Source: Salegentibacter sp. Hel_I_6 (lineage in GTDB: Bacteria > Bacteroidota > Bacteroidia > Flavobacteriales > Flavobacteriaceae). From it: DNA of 64,000 nt. Below the pieces are notes generated by a model. It was not told where the DNA came from. It saw only the letters and a program-made list of their open reading frames with translations, and made no database searches. Shown here piece by piece: positions 51,554 through 60,949 of the stretch (position 1 is the first letter of the stretch; the number at the start of each line of letters is the position of its first letter). Location: contig NZ_JQNQ01000001.1 of the NCBI RefSeq assembly GCF_000745315.1, positions 558,001-622,000 on the forward strand, given 5' to 3'. A program made the translations under genes and the position numbers.

Positions 51554-52708
51554 CTACCCTCTAACCTCTTTTAGCGCTTGTTCTAAATCTTCCATCAAAT
51601 CTTCCTTCTCCTCTATTCCTACAGAAAATCGCATCAATCCATCTTTAATTCCCTGGGCTTCCCGTTCTTCAGGAGTAAGCAAACCGTGAGAGGTTTTTGA
51701 AGGCGATAATATTGTAGACTCTACACCTGCCAGGCTCATAGAAGATTTTATTAATTTCAATTTTTTCTGAAAAAGGTCGAAATCCAATCCCTCACGTAAT
51801 TCAAAAGACATCATTCCGCCAAAACCTTTCATTTGAGATTTCGCCAATTCGTGGTCTGGATGAGATTCTAGTCCCGGGTAAAAAACCCTGGAAATGTCTT
51901 CGTGTTTCTCAAGGAAACGAGCTAATTCCAGCGCATTCTCATTTTGTGCTCTAACTCTTAATCCCATTGTTTTTAAGCTGCGTTCCAGCATCCAAACGGT
52001 GAAATCGCTGAGACTTCCACCAAAATTCTTAGCCAACTGAAAAATCTTATCTATATGTTCTTCTGAAGCTATCGCGGTTCCCGCAAGAATATCGCTGTGC
52101 CCACCCATATATTTTGTTGCAGAATGCAAAACGATATCAATTCCAAAATCTATTGGATTTTGATTTACCGGGGAAGCAAAAGTATTGTCTATCATACTCA
52201 CCAGCTTATGCTTTTTAGCAATTTCGGCAATCGCTTTTATATCGGTTACGGTAAGCAGTGGGTTTGAAGGTGTTTCGATGTAAATGACCTTTGTATTTTC
52301 TTTTACTTCTGCTTCAAATGATTCGGGATTAGAGTCTTTGGTAAAAGAAAATTCCAACCCGAATTTCTCAAACTCTTCGGTAATTAAATTACTGGTTCCA
52401 CCGTATAGCGTATTCTGAAAAACCACATGATCTCCTTTTTGAGCAAAAGCCATAAGAGCCGTACTTACTGCAGCCATACCACTTCCAAATATCAAAGCCG
52501 CTTCCCCGTGTTCTAAAGCTGCCATTTTTTGAGCCAAAGCCACCTGGTTTGGGGTATTAAAATATCTTGGATAGCGCTTTACTTCTACATCTTCAAAGGC
52601 ATAAGAAGTCGCCATATATAAAGGTGAAACCGCACCTTTAAATTGTTTGTCTTCCAGCTCGCCAACATGCGTACAAATAGTATTTATTCCGGGATGTTTT
52701 TTCATCAT
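51554..52708 (-). CDS. Trans-sulfuration PLP enzyme (cystathionine/methionine gamma-lyase type)
   Basis: A 384-residue PLP enzyme of the Cys/Met metabolism family. I start at the ATG 52708 (MMKKHPGINTICTHVGE), because the longer frame begins with TTG. Conserved phrases are SGMAAVSTALMAFAQKGDHV, YIETPSNPLLTV, DNTFASPVNQNPIDFGIDIV and HSATKYMGGHSDILAG with the PLP Lys near residue 210. The family contains cystathionine gamma-synthase, gamma-lyase, beta-lyase and methionine gamma-lyase. The sequence alone does not separate these; the bshB1 neighbour would fit cysteine supply. Confidence 0.88.
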   Translation of the reverse strand: MMKKHPGINTICTHVGELEDKQFKGAVSPLYMATSYAFEDVEVKRYPRYFNTPNQVALAQKMAALEHGEAALIFGSGMAAVSTALMAFAQKGDHVVFQNTLYGGTSNLITEEFEKFGLEFSFTKDSNPESFEAEVKENTKVIYIETPSNPLLTVTDIKAIAEIAKKHKLVSMIDNTFASPVNQNPIDFGIDIVLHSATKYMGGHSDILAGTAIASEEHIDKIFQLAKNFGGSLSDFTVWMLERSLKTMGLRVRAQNENALELARFLEKHEDISRVFYPGLESHPDHELAKSQMKGFGGMMSFELREGLDFDLFQKKLKLIKSSMSLAGVESTILSPSKTSHGLLTPEEREAQGIKDGLMRFSVGIEEKEDLMEDLEQALKEVRG

Positions 52709-52865
52709 TTTTAATGCTTTCAAAATTCGCCCTAATGTAAAAAGAAATTTTCTAAAAGCCCTGCGTTTTCAGGCTGTTTCCAATTCTCTCAGATTCCACA
52801 TTGTAGAACAATAGTTAAATAGCGTTAAACCAATCTTTGCTTAAAAATTTGGCCTGACATTTCTT

Positions 52866-52873
52866 TATCTTTA
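52866..52873 (+). promoter_or_regulatory. -7 element of alcohol dehydrogenase gene
   Basis: TATCTTTA is one base from TAnnTTTG, 16 bases before the ATG. A TTTG at 52852-52855 region is too close to be the -33 box, so confidence is low. Confidence 0.3.
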
Positions 52874-52889
52874 ATAAAAACTATTTGAT

Positions 52890-53945
52890 ATGAGTGAAGT
52901 AAAAGCATACGGCGCACAATCCAGTGATGCCGATTTAAAGTCCTTGAATATTGAACGCAGGGAAATAACCGCCGACGATGTGAAGATTGAAATAGAATAT
53001 TGTGGCGTTTGCCATAGTGATATTCATCAGGTTAGAAACGACTGGAAGAATTCAAACTATCCCGTGGTACCAGGTCACGAAATTATAGGTCGCGTAACCC
53101 AGGTTGGAAAAAATGTGAGCAATTTTAAGGAAGGAGATCTTGTTGGGGTTGGCTGTATGGTAGATTCCTGCCAGGAATGTGATTCTTGCAAAGAGGATTT
53201 AGAGCAATTCTGCGAAAATGGTGCAACGCTAACCTATAACAGTAAAGACAAGCACCTGGGGGGACATACCTTTGGAGGCTATTCTGAACAAATTGTGGTA
53301 GATAAAGAATTTGTACTTAAAGTTCCCGAAAACATAGATGCCAAAGCAGCTGCACCTCTTCTTTGTGCAGGGATTACAACCTGGTCGCCGCTACGCCACT
53401 GGAAAGTTAAAAAAGGCGATAAAGTTGGTGTTATTGGTCTTGGCGGACTTGGACATATGGGCGTGAAATTTGCCCACGCATTAGGTGCACACGTGGTCAT
53501 GATCACTACTTCTCCCGCAAAATCTGAAGATGCAAAAAAACTAGGCGCAGATGAAGTATTGATCTCCAAAAACAAAGACGATATGAAAAAGCAAGCCGGA
53601 TCTTTCGATTTTCTTCTGAATACTGTTCCCGTGGGTCACGATATGAATCCTTACGTGGCTTTGCTAAAAAGAGATGCTACAATGGTGTTGGTAGGCGCAA
53701 TTGAACCTTTAGATCCCGTTCACGGAGGCGGTTTAATTGGTGGACGTAAAAGAATAGCCGGTTCGGTAATTGGGGGAATTAAAGAAACCCAGGAAATGCT
53801 GGATTTTTGTGGCGAACATAATATTGTTTCTGATATTGAGATGATAGATATGCAAAATATCAACGAAGCTTTTAACCGGGTAGTAAAATCTGATGTGAAA
53901 TACCGATTTGTTATCGATATGAAATCGCTTAAAAACCAGAATTAG
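52890..53945 (+). CDS. Zinc-type NAD(P)-dependent alcohol dehydrogenase (YahK/CAD-like)
   Basis: A 351-residue medium-chain dehydrogenase similar to YahK and cinnamyl alcohol dehydrogenases, which reduce aldehydes with NADPH. The catalytic-zinc phrase CGVCHSDIHQVRNDW is near 38 (Cys and His), then PVVPGHEIIGRVTQVG; structural Zn Cys are CQECDSCKEDLEQFC near 95-109. The cofactor site is GVIGLGGLGHMGVKFA near 178. It ends with MINEAFNRV-type residues. It has its own start region with a weak -7 motif and a strong terminator. Confidence 0.92.
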   Translation: MSEVKAYGAQSSDADLKSLNIERREITADDVKIEIEYCGVCHSDIHQVRNDWKNSNYPVVPGHEIIGRVTQVGKNVSNFKEGDLVGVGCMVDSCQECDSCKEDLEQFCENGATLTYNSKDKHLGGHTFGGYSEQIVVDKEFVLKVPENIDAKAAAPLLCAGITTWSPLRHWKVKKGDKVGVIGLGGLGHMGVKFAHALGAHVVMITTSPAKSEDAKKLGADEVLISKNKDDMKKQAGSFDFLLNTVPVGHDMNPYVALLKRDATMVLVGAIEPLDPVHGGGLIGGRKRIAGSVIGGIKETQEMLDFCGEHNIVSDIEMIDMQNINEAFNRVVKSDVKYRFVIDMKSLKNQN

Positions 53946-53989
53946 GCTCTTGAAAACAAATTCAGAGATTTAAGATTTTAGAAAATTTA

Positions 53990-54026
53990 AAAAGACCTCA
54001 CAGGTTTAGAATCTGTGAGGTCTTTT
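53990..54026. terminator. Bidirectional terminator after alcohol dehydrogenase gene
   Basis: A 14-bp perfect stem AAAAGACCTCACAG/CTGTGAGGTCTTTT (53990-54003 with 54013-54026), with A and T tracts on both sides; it separates the gene from the convergent TonB receptor. Confidence 0.92.
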
Positions 54027-54120
54027 ACTTAATAATGGAAATTTAAATGCTCCTAGGCTCTTCGAATCAAAATATTTTCCAATCAAATATCTCGTAAATT
54101 TGCCAAGAGGTGGTTTACTT

Positions 54121-56409
54121 TTAAAAAATATAATTCAGCTGGATACCTCCAAAATAGTTTCTGGGATTTCCGGGGTAATAATAGCGTGGTGAAGCGCCAC
54201 CAAAACCTACGGCGTTAGTGAGTACACTCGCGGCATAATGCTCATCCAGCGCGTTGTTAATTCCTCCATAAATATTGAAATTTAAATCCTGAAATACATT
54301 AAAAGTGTAACCTGCTTTTAAATTCACCAGGCTATACTGATCTGTATACCCTGAATTTGCATCATCGAGCGGAATTTCTCCCACGTTTCTAAAGTTTCCG
54401 TAGAATTCAAAACCTGAATCGCTTTGAACATCTACTCCAAGATTCATGGTATATTTAGGAACTCCCGGAAGCTCATTTCCCGAAAAATCTTGGTCATTAT
54501 TAATAAATTCATCGAATTCAAAAAAGTTTATGGCTCCGTTAATATAAGGCTTGATAGAAATTCCAGGGTTTACTAAAAATCGATAATTTGTAAGGAATTC
54601 AATTCCATTATGATTTGTTTTCCCCGCATTAACTCCAACATATTGATCTTCTGCGACCCGCTGCGCGACTAACAAATTATCTATTTGAATGGAAAAGACA
54701 GAAATTTCGGTATACAATTTATTTTGAAGCCAATTTCCTTTAAATCCGGCTTCATAGTTAATTCCGGTTTCAGGTTCCAAACTGGTGTTTATCTGGCCTT
54801 CCGGCGTTAAAGTTTCAGCAACTGTGGGAGTTGAAAATCCGTGACTTATAGAAGCATAGATATTCTTGCCCTCGCCAACTTCATAACTAGTCCCTATTCT
54901 TGGCGAAAAAACGGCATCAAAACCATAATCCCCGGTTTGATTTACCTCATCCTGCGTATATAGATCGGTTAAACTATAGTTGGTGCTATTCACATTAAAA
55001 CCGGCTTCCAGGTTCCATTTCTCGGTAAATTCAAGATTAATTTGCGCGAAGAAATTGGCATAATTACGATCCTGCTCATTATTGCTTTCACGCTCCCCCA
55101 ACACACTTCCTTCTCCGGGAAAATCTTCGTATAAATTTTCGAAAGTTCCTGTTTCGTACCACTCGTTATAATATTCGGCACCAAAACTAATTTCTGAAGG
55201 CAATTCCAAAATCCGTGTATCCAAATTAAACTTTGTACGCACTCCGGCTGAAACCCGTTCTTCCTTCAAAATATCAAAAGGTCTTGGTTCGTAAGCATCT
55301 CTAAAGCTTAGAAAAATGCTGGTTGTGTTTGTGAAATTATCAAAAAGCAAATGCGTGTAAGATCCGCCAAGCATACCGCGGTCATAAGATTCATAGCCCT
55401 GGGATTGCCCCCAGGTAAAAGCAGCCGTTTCAGGATTATTTAAAAAATCATCTTCGTTAATAGAACTTGGAATAAAAGCTTTTAGGCGTGTAAAATTGGC
55501 TAAATAAGACAGGCTGCCATTCTCACTGGTTTTTAATGTTCCGTTTACCAAAGCCGATTTTCGATCATAATTCCCGTTATCCCGATAACCATCACTGCTA
55601 AGGTTTGTGAAAGTTGCGTAAAGTGAAGAATTTCTAGTCGTGTTAGAAGCCTGAAAAACCTGTTTTTGAGTATTAAAACTTCCAAATTGCGAGGTAAACC
55701 CGGCCTTAGCTTCTTCCCTGCCTAAACCTTTAGAATATAAATTAATAGATCCTCCTAAACCGGCACCGTAAATACTGGAAGTTGGTCCTTTAATCACTTC
55801 AATTCTATCTAGTGATTCCTGATCAAAATCATCCAGGGTAAGCTCACCCTCGGCAGTGGTTAAGGGAATCCCGTCAAAATAAGCCTGGATTCGGTTTGTA
55901 CTGTATTGCGAACGCGCACCAATACCTCTAATATTTATTTTATTAGTATTTAGGGCGCCCTGGTTCACAAAGATTCCAGGAACATTATTGAAGGTTTCGA
56001 GAACGTTCGTTGCATCGGTTCGGTTAAAATCGGTTTGAGTGATTAGATTTACCGCCGCAGGTACTTCCCTTAAATTTTTAGGGATCATAGTACTGCGCAC
56101 TATCACTTCAGAAAGATCTTCAGAAGATGGATAGATATAAATTTCCTGTACTTCATTCCCTGCCTCAAGGTTAATTTCTAAAGGTTCATAACCTAAAGCG
56201 GAGAGTTTAAAACGGCCCGGTAAATCTTCGGTATTTATTCTAAATACCCCCGACTCATTTGAAACAGCAATCACTACGGAAGCCGTTGAAACACTAACAT
56301 TTTCAACGGCTTCGGCAGTATTTGCATTTAAGATTTTAAATTGATTTTCCTGAGAAAACAGGCTTTCAACACTAATTAGGCATAGTAATGCCAATAATTT
56401 TTTTTCCAA
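54121..56409 (-). CDS. TonB-dependent outer membrane receptor
   Basis: A 762-residue receptor. The signal peptide MEKKLLALLCLISVESLFSQ is followed by a carboxypeptidase-like regulatory domain (about 22-98; NTAEAVENVSVSTASVVIA, FKLSALGYEPLEI). The plug starts near 99 (EDLSEVIVRSTMIPKNLREV) and has the typical NVPGIFVNQG and RIEVIKGPTSSIYG, and the barrel follows to the end, GNPRNYFGGIQLNYIF. It imports a ligand across the outer membrane using TonB energy. It is 11 bases downstream of the PQQ-dependent sugar dehydrogenase gene, probably in one transcript. The ligand is unknown; no SusD gene is present. Confidence 0.93.
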   Translation of the reverse strand: MEKKLLALLCLISVESLFSQENQFKILNANTAEAVENVSVSTASVVIAVSNESGVFRINTEDLPGRFKLSALGYEPLEINLEAGNEVQEIYIYPSSEDLSEVIVRSTMIPKNLREVPAAVNLITQTDFNRTDATNVLETFNNVPGIFVNQGALNTNKINIRGIGARSQYSTNRIQAYFDGIPLTTAEGELTLDDFDQESLDRIEVIKGPTSSIYGAGLGGSINLYSKGLGREEAKAGFTSQFGSFNTQKQVFQASNTTRNSSLYATFTNLSSDGYRDNGNYDRKSALVNGTLKTSENGSLSYLANFTRLKAFIPSSINEDDFLNNPETAAFTWGQSQGYESYDRGMLGGSYTHLLFDNFTNTTSIFLSFRDAYEPRPFDILKEERVSAGVRTKFNLDTRILELPSEISFGAEYYNEWYETGTFENLYEDFPGEGSVLGERESNNEQDRNYANFFAQINLEFTEKWNLEAGFNVNSTNYSLTDLYTQDEVNQTGDYGFDAVFSPRIGTSYEVGEGKNIYASISHGFSTPTVAETLTPEGQINTSLEPETGINYEAGFKGNWLQNKLYTEISVFSIQIDNLLVAQRVAEDQYVGVNAGKTNHNGIEFLTNYRFLVNPGISIKPYINGAINFFEFDEFINNDQDFSGNELPGVPKYTMNLGVDVQSDSGFEFYGNFRNVGEIPLDDANSGYTDQYSLVNLKAGYTFNVFQDLNFNIYGGINNALDEHYAASVLTNAVGFGGASPRYYYPGNPRNYFGGIQLNYIF

Positions 56410-56420
56410 TATATTTAATT

Positions 56421-57707
56421 TTATTCAGCTGAAACTTTCCAGATTACATTTGAATCATCATCATTTACTAATAGAGCGCCGTCTGGAGTTACGGTTACGC
56501 CAACGGGTCTTCCGTGTACTGTGCTTTTAGTTTCATCGGCAATAAATCCAGTAAGAAAATCTTCTGGCTGTCCGGGTTTTCCGTTTTCATTAAAAGGCAC
56601 AAAAAGAATTTTATAACCTGAGAAAACCGCTCTATTCCACGAACCATGTTGACCTACAAAAGCGCCATTTTTATATTTATCAGGAAATTTATCTTTAGTG
56701 TAAAAAGCAAGACCTAAAGAAGCGGTGTGTGGCCCTACCGGTACATCTGGCATTATTGCTTTTTCAACTAAATCGGTATGTGGATCCTCAGCCCAACGCG
56801 GGTCCTGAATTTGCCCGTAATAAGAATAAGGCCAGCCATACCAACCATCTTCCTTAACACTGGTTATATAATCTGGCACCAAATTATTTCCAATTTTATC
56901 ACGCTCGTTCACGGCGGTCCAAAGTTCACCGGTAACAGGATTCCAATCCATTCCAACCGGATTTCTTAAACCTGCAGCAAAAATTTTTTCTCCACTTCCA
57001 TCTGGATTAATTTCCAGGATTGCAGCACGTCTCTCCTCTTTCTCCATTCCATACTCCCCAACATTACTGGCAGAACCTACAGAAACATAGATTTTACTTC
57101 CATCTTCGTTAGCAATTAAATTCCTGGTCCAGTGATTATTATAACCACCGGCGGGTAAACTAAGAATTTTTTCTCCTTCGGCTTCAATTTTTGTATCGCC
57201 TTCAGTATAAGGATAACGGTAAAGCCCGTCGGTATTAGCAACATAGAAATAATTATCTAGAACCAACATTCCGTAGGGTTGATTCAAATTTTCTAAAAAA
57301 GCTTCCTGGTAATCTGGAGTACCATCTCCGTTTTCATCACGAATTAAAGTAATCCTATCTGCACTGTTTTTAGTATTCGATTCCACCACAAAAATATCTT
57401 CATTTGGTGCAATATAAGTTCTGCGAGGGTGTTTTAGGTTTTCAGCAAATTTAGTTACTTTAAACCCAGCAGGCGCTTCTGGCTTTTCATTTCCCCAGCC
57501 TATCACTTTACTCTCTTTAGTAACCGATTCAGAAGAAAAAGGCGCCACCAATCTTAATTCGCCAATTTCAGTCTCTACAATATCTGCAGGACGTTTAGAT
57601 AATTCTTCTTTCTTCTCTTCACTTAAATCTTCATTAACCTGGGCTTCAGTTTCTACTGCAGGGCATAAAACCAATCCCAATCCCAGGATTATCGTAAACT
57701 TTCTCAT
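56421..57707 (-). CDS. PQQ-dependent sugar dehydrogenase family protein, exported
   Basis: A 428-residue protein of the glucose/sorbosone dehydrogenase family, a six-bladed propeller that oxidises sugars with PQQ. The ATG at 57707 gives signal MRKFTIILGLGLVLCPAVET with a likely cut after EAQ. Visible phrases: GFKVTKFAENLKHPRRTYIA, NQPYGMLVLDNYFYVANTDG, AAILEINPDGSGEKIFAAGLRNPVGMDW and FVGQHGSWNRAVFSGY, with catalytic His candidates. It is first in an operon with a TonB receptor 11 bases on, so the receptor might bring its cofactor or substrate. PQQ synthesis genes are not in the window. Confidence 0.9.
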   Translation of the reverse strand: MRKFTIILGLGLVLCPAVETEAQVNEDLSEEKKEELSKRPADIVETEIGELRLVAPFSSESVTKESKVIGWGNEKPEAPAGFKVTKFAENLKHPRRTYIAPNEDIFVVESNTKNSADRITLIRDENGDGTPDYQEAFLENLNQPYGMLVLDNYFYVANTDGLYRYPYTEGDTKIEAEGEKILSLPAGGYNNHWTRNLIANEDGSKIYVSVGSASNVGEYGMEKEERRAAILEINPDGSGEKIFAAGLRNPVGMDWNPVTGELWTAVNERDKIGNNLVPDYITSVKEDGWYGWPYSYYGQIQDPRWAEDPHTDLVEKAIMPDVPVGPHTASLGLAFYTKDKFPDKYKNGAFVGQHGSWNRAVFSGYKILFVPFNENGKPGQPEDFLTGFIADETKSTVHGRPVGVTVTPDGALLVNDDDSNVIWKVSAE

Positions 57708-57864
57708 AACATCTATCATTTTAGTTTAAAATTAGCTCTTAATAATTCGCCTGAAAAGTTTTTATGCCAGATTAGGTTTACTTTAACACGAGCCAATTAA
57801 CCTGAGTTTTTTGGTGGCTGTGCGTGTTTTAGTTAAGTTTATACTTTCAATTATTTAGGATAGT

Positions 57865-59616
57865 ATGAAAAAATATCTCATATTGAGTTTGGGGCTACTT
57901 TCGCTGATTTCCTGCGATTTAGAAAAATATCAACTGACTTCTAGTTATGATTTAGAAACCCGTTTTGAAAAAACGGGGGGTAAAGAAACTGGTACTTATG
58001 AAGAAGTCATTGATTTTTATACGCAACTTGCAAAAAGTTCAGATAAAATAAGTCTGGAGGAATTTGGTGAAACAGATAGTGGTAAACCTCTTCACCTTGT
58101 AGTTTATAGCCCTTCTGAGGATTTCGATTTTGAAGGTCTAAGAGGAGAAAATAGTATTATTCTTATCAATAATGGAATTCATCCCGGAGAAAGCGATGGT
58201 ATAGATGCTACAATGATGCTGTTTCGGGATTTAGCTGGAGACTCTATTGCCGCGCCAAAAAATACTGTTTTAGCTACAATACCTATCTATAATATTGGAG
58301 GTGCTTTAAACCGAAATTCAACCAGCCGAACCAACCAAAATGGACCGGCTGAATATGGATTTCGAGGAAATGCGAGAAATTATGATCTTAATCGCGATTT
58401 TATAAAAGCAGATACGCGAAACACTAGAAGTTTTTACGAAATTTTTCATCACGTAAGACCAGATATTTTTATAGATAACCACGTAAGCAATGGCGCCGAT
58501 TATCAATATACACTCACCCATCTTTTTACGCAACACAATAAATTGGGCGGGGAACTGGGAACTTATTTAGATGAGCAAATTATGCCTGCGCTGGAAGATT
58601 CTCTGGCCAAAAAGAATTGGGATATTACACCTTATGTAAATGTTTTTAATGAAGTTCCTGAAAACGGATTTTCTCAATTTAACGATTACCCACGCTATTC
58701 TACGGGATATACAACCCTATGGAATACTATTGGAATGATGGTAGAAACGCATATGCTAAAACCGTATCCAAAAAGAGTAAAAGGAACTTACGAATTGATG
58801 CGCAGTATGATTGGCATTGCAGAAAATGACCGGGAACGTATAAAAGATATTCGCAACCGTGCCTCCAGAAAATACCTGACAGATCGCTGGTATCCTATAA
58901 ATTTTAAACCCGATATGGAAAATCCCAGCGAAAGAGAATTTAAAGGTTACGAAGGCGAAATGATTGCCAGTGAAGTTACCGGGAACGAGCGTTTAAAATA
59001 TGATGGTAACAAGCATTTCACTAAACAAGTTGATTACTATAATAATTTTATTGCTCAAGACACCATTGAAATCCCAAGAGCGTATATCGTGCCGCAGGGA
59101 TGGTGGCAATTAACCGATCTTTTAAAGCTGAACAATATAAAGCTTGAACCACTTCCGAGAGATACTACTTTATATGTAGAAACTTACAAAATAGAAGATT
59201 TCAAAACCAGGAATCAGGCTTATGAAGGTCATTATATGCATAGTGAAACCAAAATTTCCAAATCAATGGATTCAGTGAAGTTTAGAAAGGGAGATTTTGT
59301 GGTGAAAACTTTTCAGGATGGTGCACGCTATTTAATAGAAACCCTGGAACCCCAAGCACCAGATTCTTTCTTTAACTGGAACTTCTTTGATACAGTACTT
59401 CAGCAAAAAGAAGGCTTTTCTCCCTATGTTTTTGAAGATGTCGCTAAAAAGATGCTCGATGAAGATCCTGAATTAAAAGAACGTTTTGAAGAAAAGAAAC
59501 GCAATGATGCTGAATTCTCAAACAGTTCTTATAATCAATTATCCTGGCTACATAAACAATCTCAACATTACGAAGCAGCACATTTACGCTACCCTATCTT
59601 TAGAATGCCGCGTTAA
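57865..59616 (+). CDS. M14 family zinc carboxypeptidase lipoprotein
   Basis: A 583-residue lipoprotein (signal MKKYLILSLGLLSLISC, Cys17). The catalytic domain is about 45-330: zinc ligands in NNGIHPGESDGIDATMM (His, Glu) and FIDNHVSNGADYQYTLTH with the third His; TMIPIYNIGGALNRNS-like elements are seen. The rest, about 330-583, is a domain of unknown role. M14 enzymes remove C-terminal residues from peptides or cross peptide stems. It acts at the periplasm or outer membrane. The gene overlaps the end of the convergent NUDIX gene by 33 bases. Confidence 0.87.
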   Translation: MKKYLILSLGLLSLISCDLEKYQLTSSYDLETRFEKTGGKETGTYEEVIDFYTQLAKSSDKISLEEFGETDSGKPLHLVVYSPSEDFDFEGLRGENSIILINNGIHPGESDGIDATMMLFRDLAGDSIAAPKNTVLATIPIYNIGGALNRNSTSRTNQNGPAEYGFRGNARNYDLNRDFIKADTRNTRSFYEIFHHVRPDIFIDNHVSNGADYQYTLTHLFTQHNKLGGELGTYLDEQIMPALEDSLAKKNWDITPYVNVFNEVPENGFSQFNDYPRYSTGYTTLWNTIGMMVETHMLKPYPKRVKGTYELMRSMIGIAENDRERIKDIRNRASRKYLTDRWYPINFKPDMENPSEREFKGYEGEMIASEVTGNERLKYDGNKHFTKQVDYYNNFIAQDTIEIPRAYIVPQGWWQLTDLLKLNNIKLEPLPRDTTLYVETYKIEDFKTRNQAYEGHYMHSETKISKSMDSVKFRKGDFVVKTFQDGARYLIETLEPQAPDSFFNWNFFDTVLQQKEGFSPYVFEDVAKKMLDEDPELKERFEEKKRNDAEFSNSSYNQLSWLHKQSQHYEAAHLRYPIFRMPR

Positions 59617-60207
59617 ATATTTTTCTGAAAACAAAAGTTTAATATTTGCATAAGATTTTTGCAGCGCCTTTTGGCTTTTCTTCAAATCTTTCCATTTGGC
59701 CTTTTCAATACCTTCCTTGGTTTCCGGTCGTAGCTCTCCTTCATATGAGGTGCGCATTTCGTACCAATGTGTAACTTTAAGCCTGTAACGGCCTTTTCGT
59801 TTAAAAATATGATAAGTTTTTTGCAGAAATTTGGTGACTTTTAAACCCTCCACCCCTGTCTCTTCTTCCACTTCTCTTATCGCTGAAGCTTCAATGGTTT
59901 CATTCTTTTCGGTTTTACCTTTAGGCAGGTCCCATCGCTTTTTTCTGTAAATAAATAGAATTTCATCTTTATCGTTTAGCACCAATCCTCCCGCTGCAGT
60001 AACTACGCGTAACTTCTTAAATAGGTGCTTCAGCAGTTTTTCTTCCTTTTCGTGATAAAGATTCACATAAAGCAATTCACCTTTGCTAATTTTTTTAATT
60101 ATCCGCTTAATCCTCACCTTCTTAATGGGCAGTGATACATAATTTTCGCCAAAATCTTTCTTCGTAGAGAGAATTAAGGGAATATCATTTACAAAAACTT
60201 TATACAT
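59584..60207 (-). CDS. NUDIX hydrolase
   Basis: A 207-residue pyrophosphohydrolase. The NUDIX box, starting GKTEKNETIEASAIREVEEE and continuing TGVEG, lies near 97-120 with all catalytic Glu. A leading 60-residue domain and a C-terminal basic tail flank it. Such proteins hydrolyse nucleoside-diphosphate derivatives, for example oxidised nucleotides, NADH or ADP-ribose. It is divergent from pyrE with only seven bases between starts, and overlaps the M14 gene end by 33 bases. The substrate is unknown. Confidence 0.88.
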   Translation of the reverse strand: MYKVFVNDIPLILSTKKDFGENYVSLPIKKVRIKRIIKKISKGELLYVNLYHEKEEKLLKHLFKKLRVVTAAGGLVLNDKDEILFIYRKKRWDLPKGKTEKNETIEASAIREVEEETGVEGLKVTKFLQKTYHIFKRKGRYRLKVTHWYEMRTSYEGELRPETKEGIEKAKWKDLKKSQKALQKSYANIKLLFSEKYLTRHSKDRVA

Positions 60208-60210
60208 TTG
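60203..60210 (+). promoter_or_regulatory. -7 motif of pyrE overlapping the NUDIX start codon
   Basis: TACATTTG is an exact TAnnTTTG and lies four bases before the pyrE ATG; it includes the complement of the NUDIX start codon (60205-60207). If used, the pyrE mRNA would be leaderless or nearly so. No clear -33 box is seen. Confidence 0.35.
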
Positions 60211-60214
60211 CAGT

Positions 60215-60856
60215 ATGATTTTAAATAAAGAAACAGCCAGAACAACTGCTGAACTGTTATTGCAAATTAAAGCAATAAAATTAGATGCACAAGAACCATT
60301 TACATGGGCCAGCGGTTGGAAGTCGCCAATATATTGCGATAATCGAATAGTACTCTCATACCCACCAATTAGAAATCACATACGTGAGCAATTTGCAAGA
60401 CAAATTGAGGAGCTTTATGGTAAACCCGATGTTATTGCAGCTGTAGCAACTGGTGCTATTGGTATTGGGATGCTAGTAGCCGAGATTTTGAGCCTACCAT
60501 TTATATATGTTCGTCCTGAAGCTAAAAGCCACGGTAGACAAAACCAGATAGAAGGAAATTTATCTGAAGGCCAAACGGTGGTGGTAATTGAAGATTTAAT
60601 TAGCACCGGAAATAGCAGTCTAAATGCTGTTAAAGCTTTAAAAGAAGCTAAAGCAAACATAAAAGGAATGCTAGCCATCTTCACCTATGGTTTTAAAACT
60701 GCCGATGAAAACTTTGCAAAAGCGGGAATAGAACTACATACCCTTAGTGATTATGATTTCTTACTGGAAACTGCGCAAAAAACCAATTACATAAATGCTA
60801 CTGAAGCCGGAATACTTAGAGAATGGCGTCAGGATCCTGCAAACTGGAAAAAATAA
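60215..60856 (+). CDS. pyrE: Orotate phosphoribosyltransferase
   Basis: A 213-residue enzyme that joins orotate to PRPP, giving OMP in pyrimidine synthesis. The first part LQIKAIKLDAQEPFTWASGW fits the family's orotate pocket, YCDNRIVLSYP follows, and the PRPP loop is VVVIEDLISTGNSSLNA near 127. The catalytic Lys loop YVRPEAKSHGRQNQIEG near 95 is intact. The SRPBCC gene follows at 93 bases. Confidence 0.95.
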   Translation: MILNKETARTTAELLLQIKAIKLDAQEPFTWASGWKSPIYCDNRIVLSYPPIRNHIREQFARQIEELYGKPDVIAAVATGAIGIGMLVAEILSLPFIYVRPEAKSHGRQNQIEGNLSEGQTVVVIEDLISTGNSSLNAVKALKEAKANIKGMLAIFTYGFKTADENFAKAGIELHTLSDYDFLLETAQKTNYINATEAGILREWRQDPANWKK

Positions 60857-60949
60857 AGCAGCATAATGCTGCGGTAAAGTTAATAACAGACAGGCAAAAA
60901 ATTATTAGCCTGTGAGAAATTCCCGTGTCAGGGATATATTTATAAAAGG
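60857..60949. other. pyrE-SRPBCC spacer with small hairpins
   Basis: 93 bases containing a near-perfect palindrome GCAGCATAATGCTGC (60858-60872) and CAGGC/GCCTG (60891-60895 with 60908-60912). No T tract follows, so I do not call it a terminator. An RNA processing or attenuation role is possible but unsupported. Confidence 0.35.

Noticed and set aside
52709..52889. SAM-type riboswitch before the trans-sulfuration enzyme
   Set aside because: I could not find a convincing conserved core or stem set in this gap.
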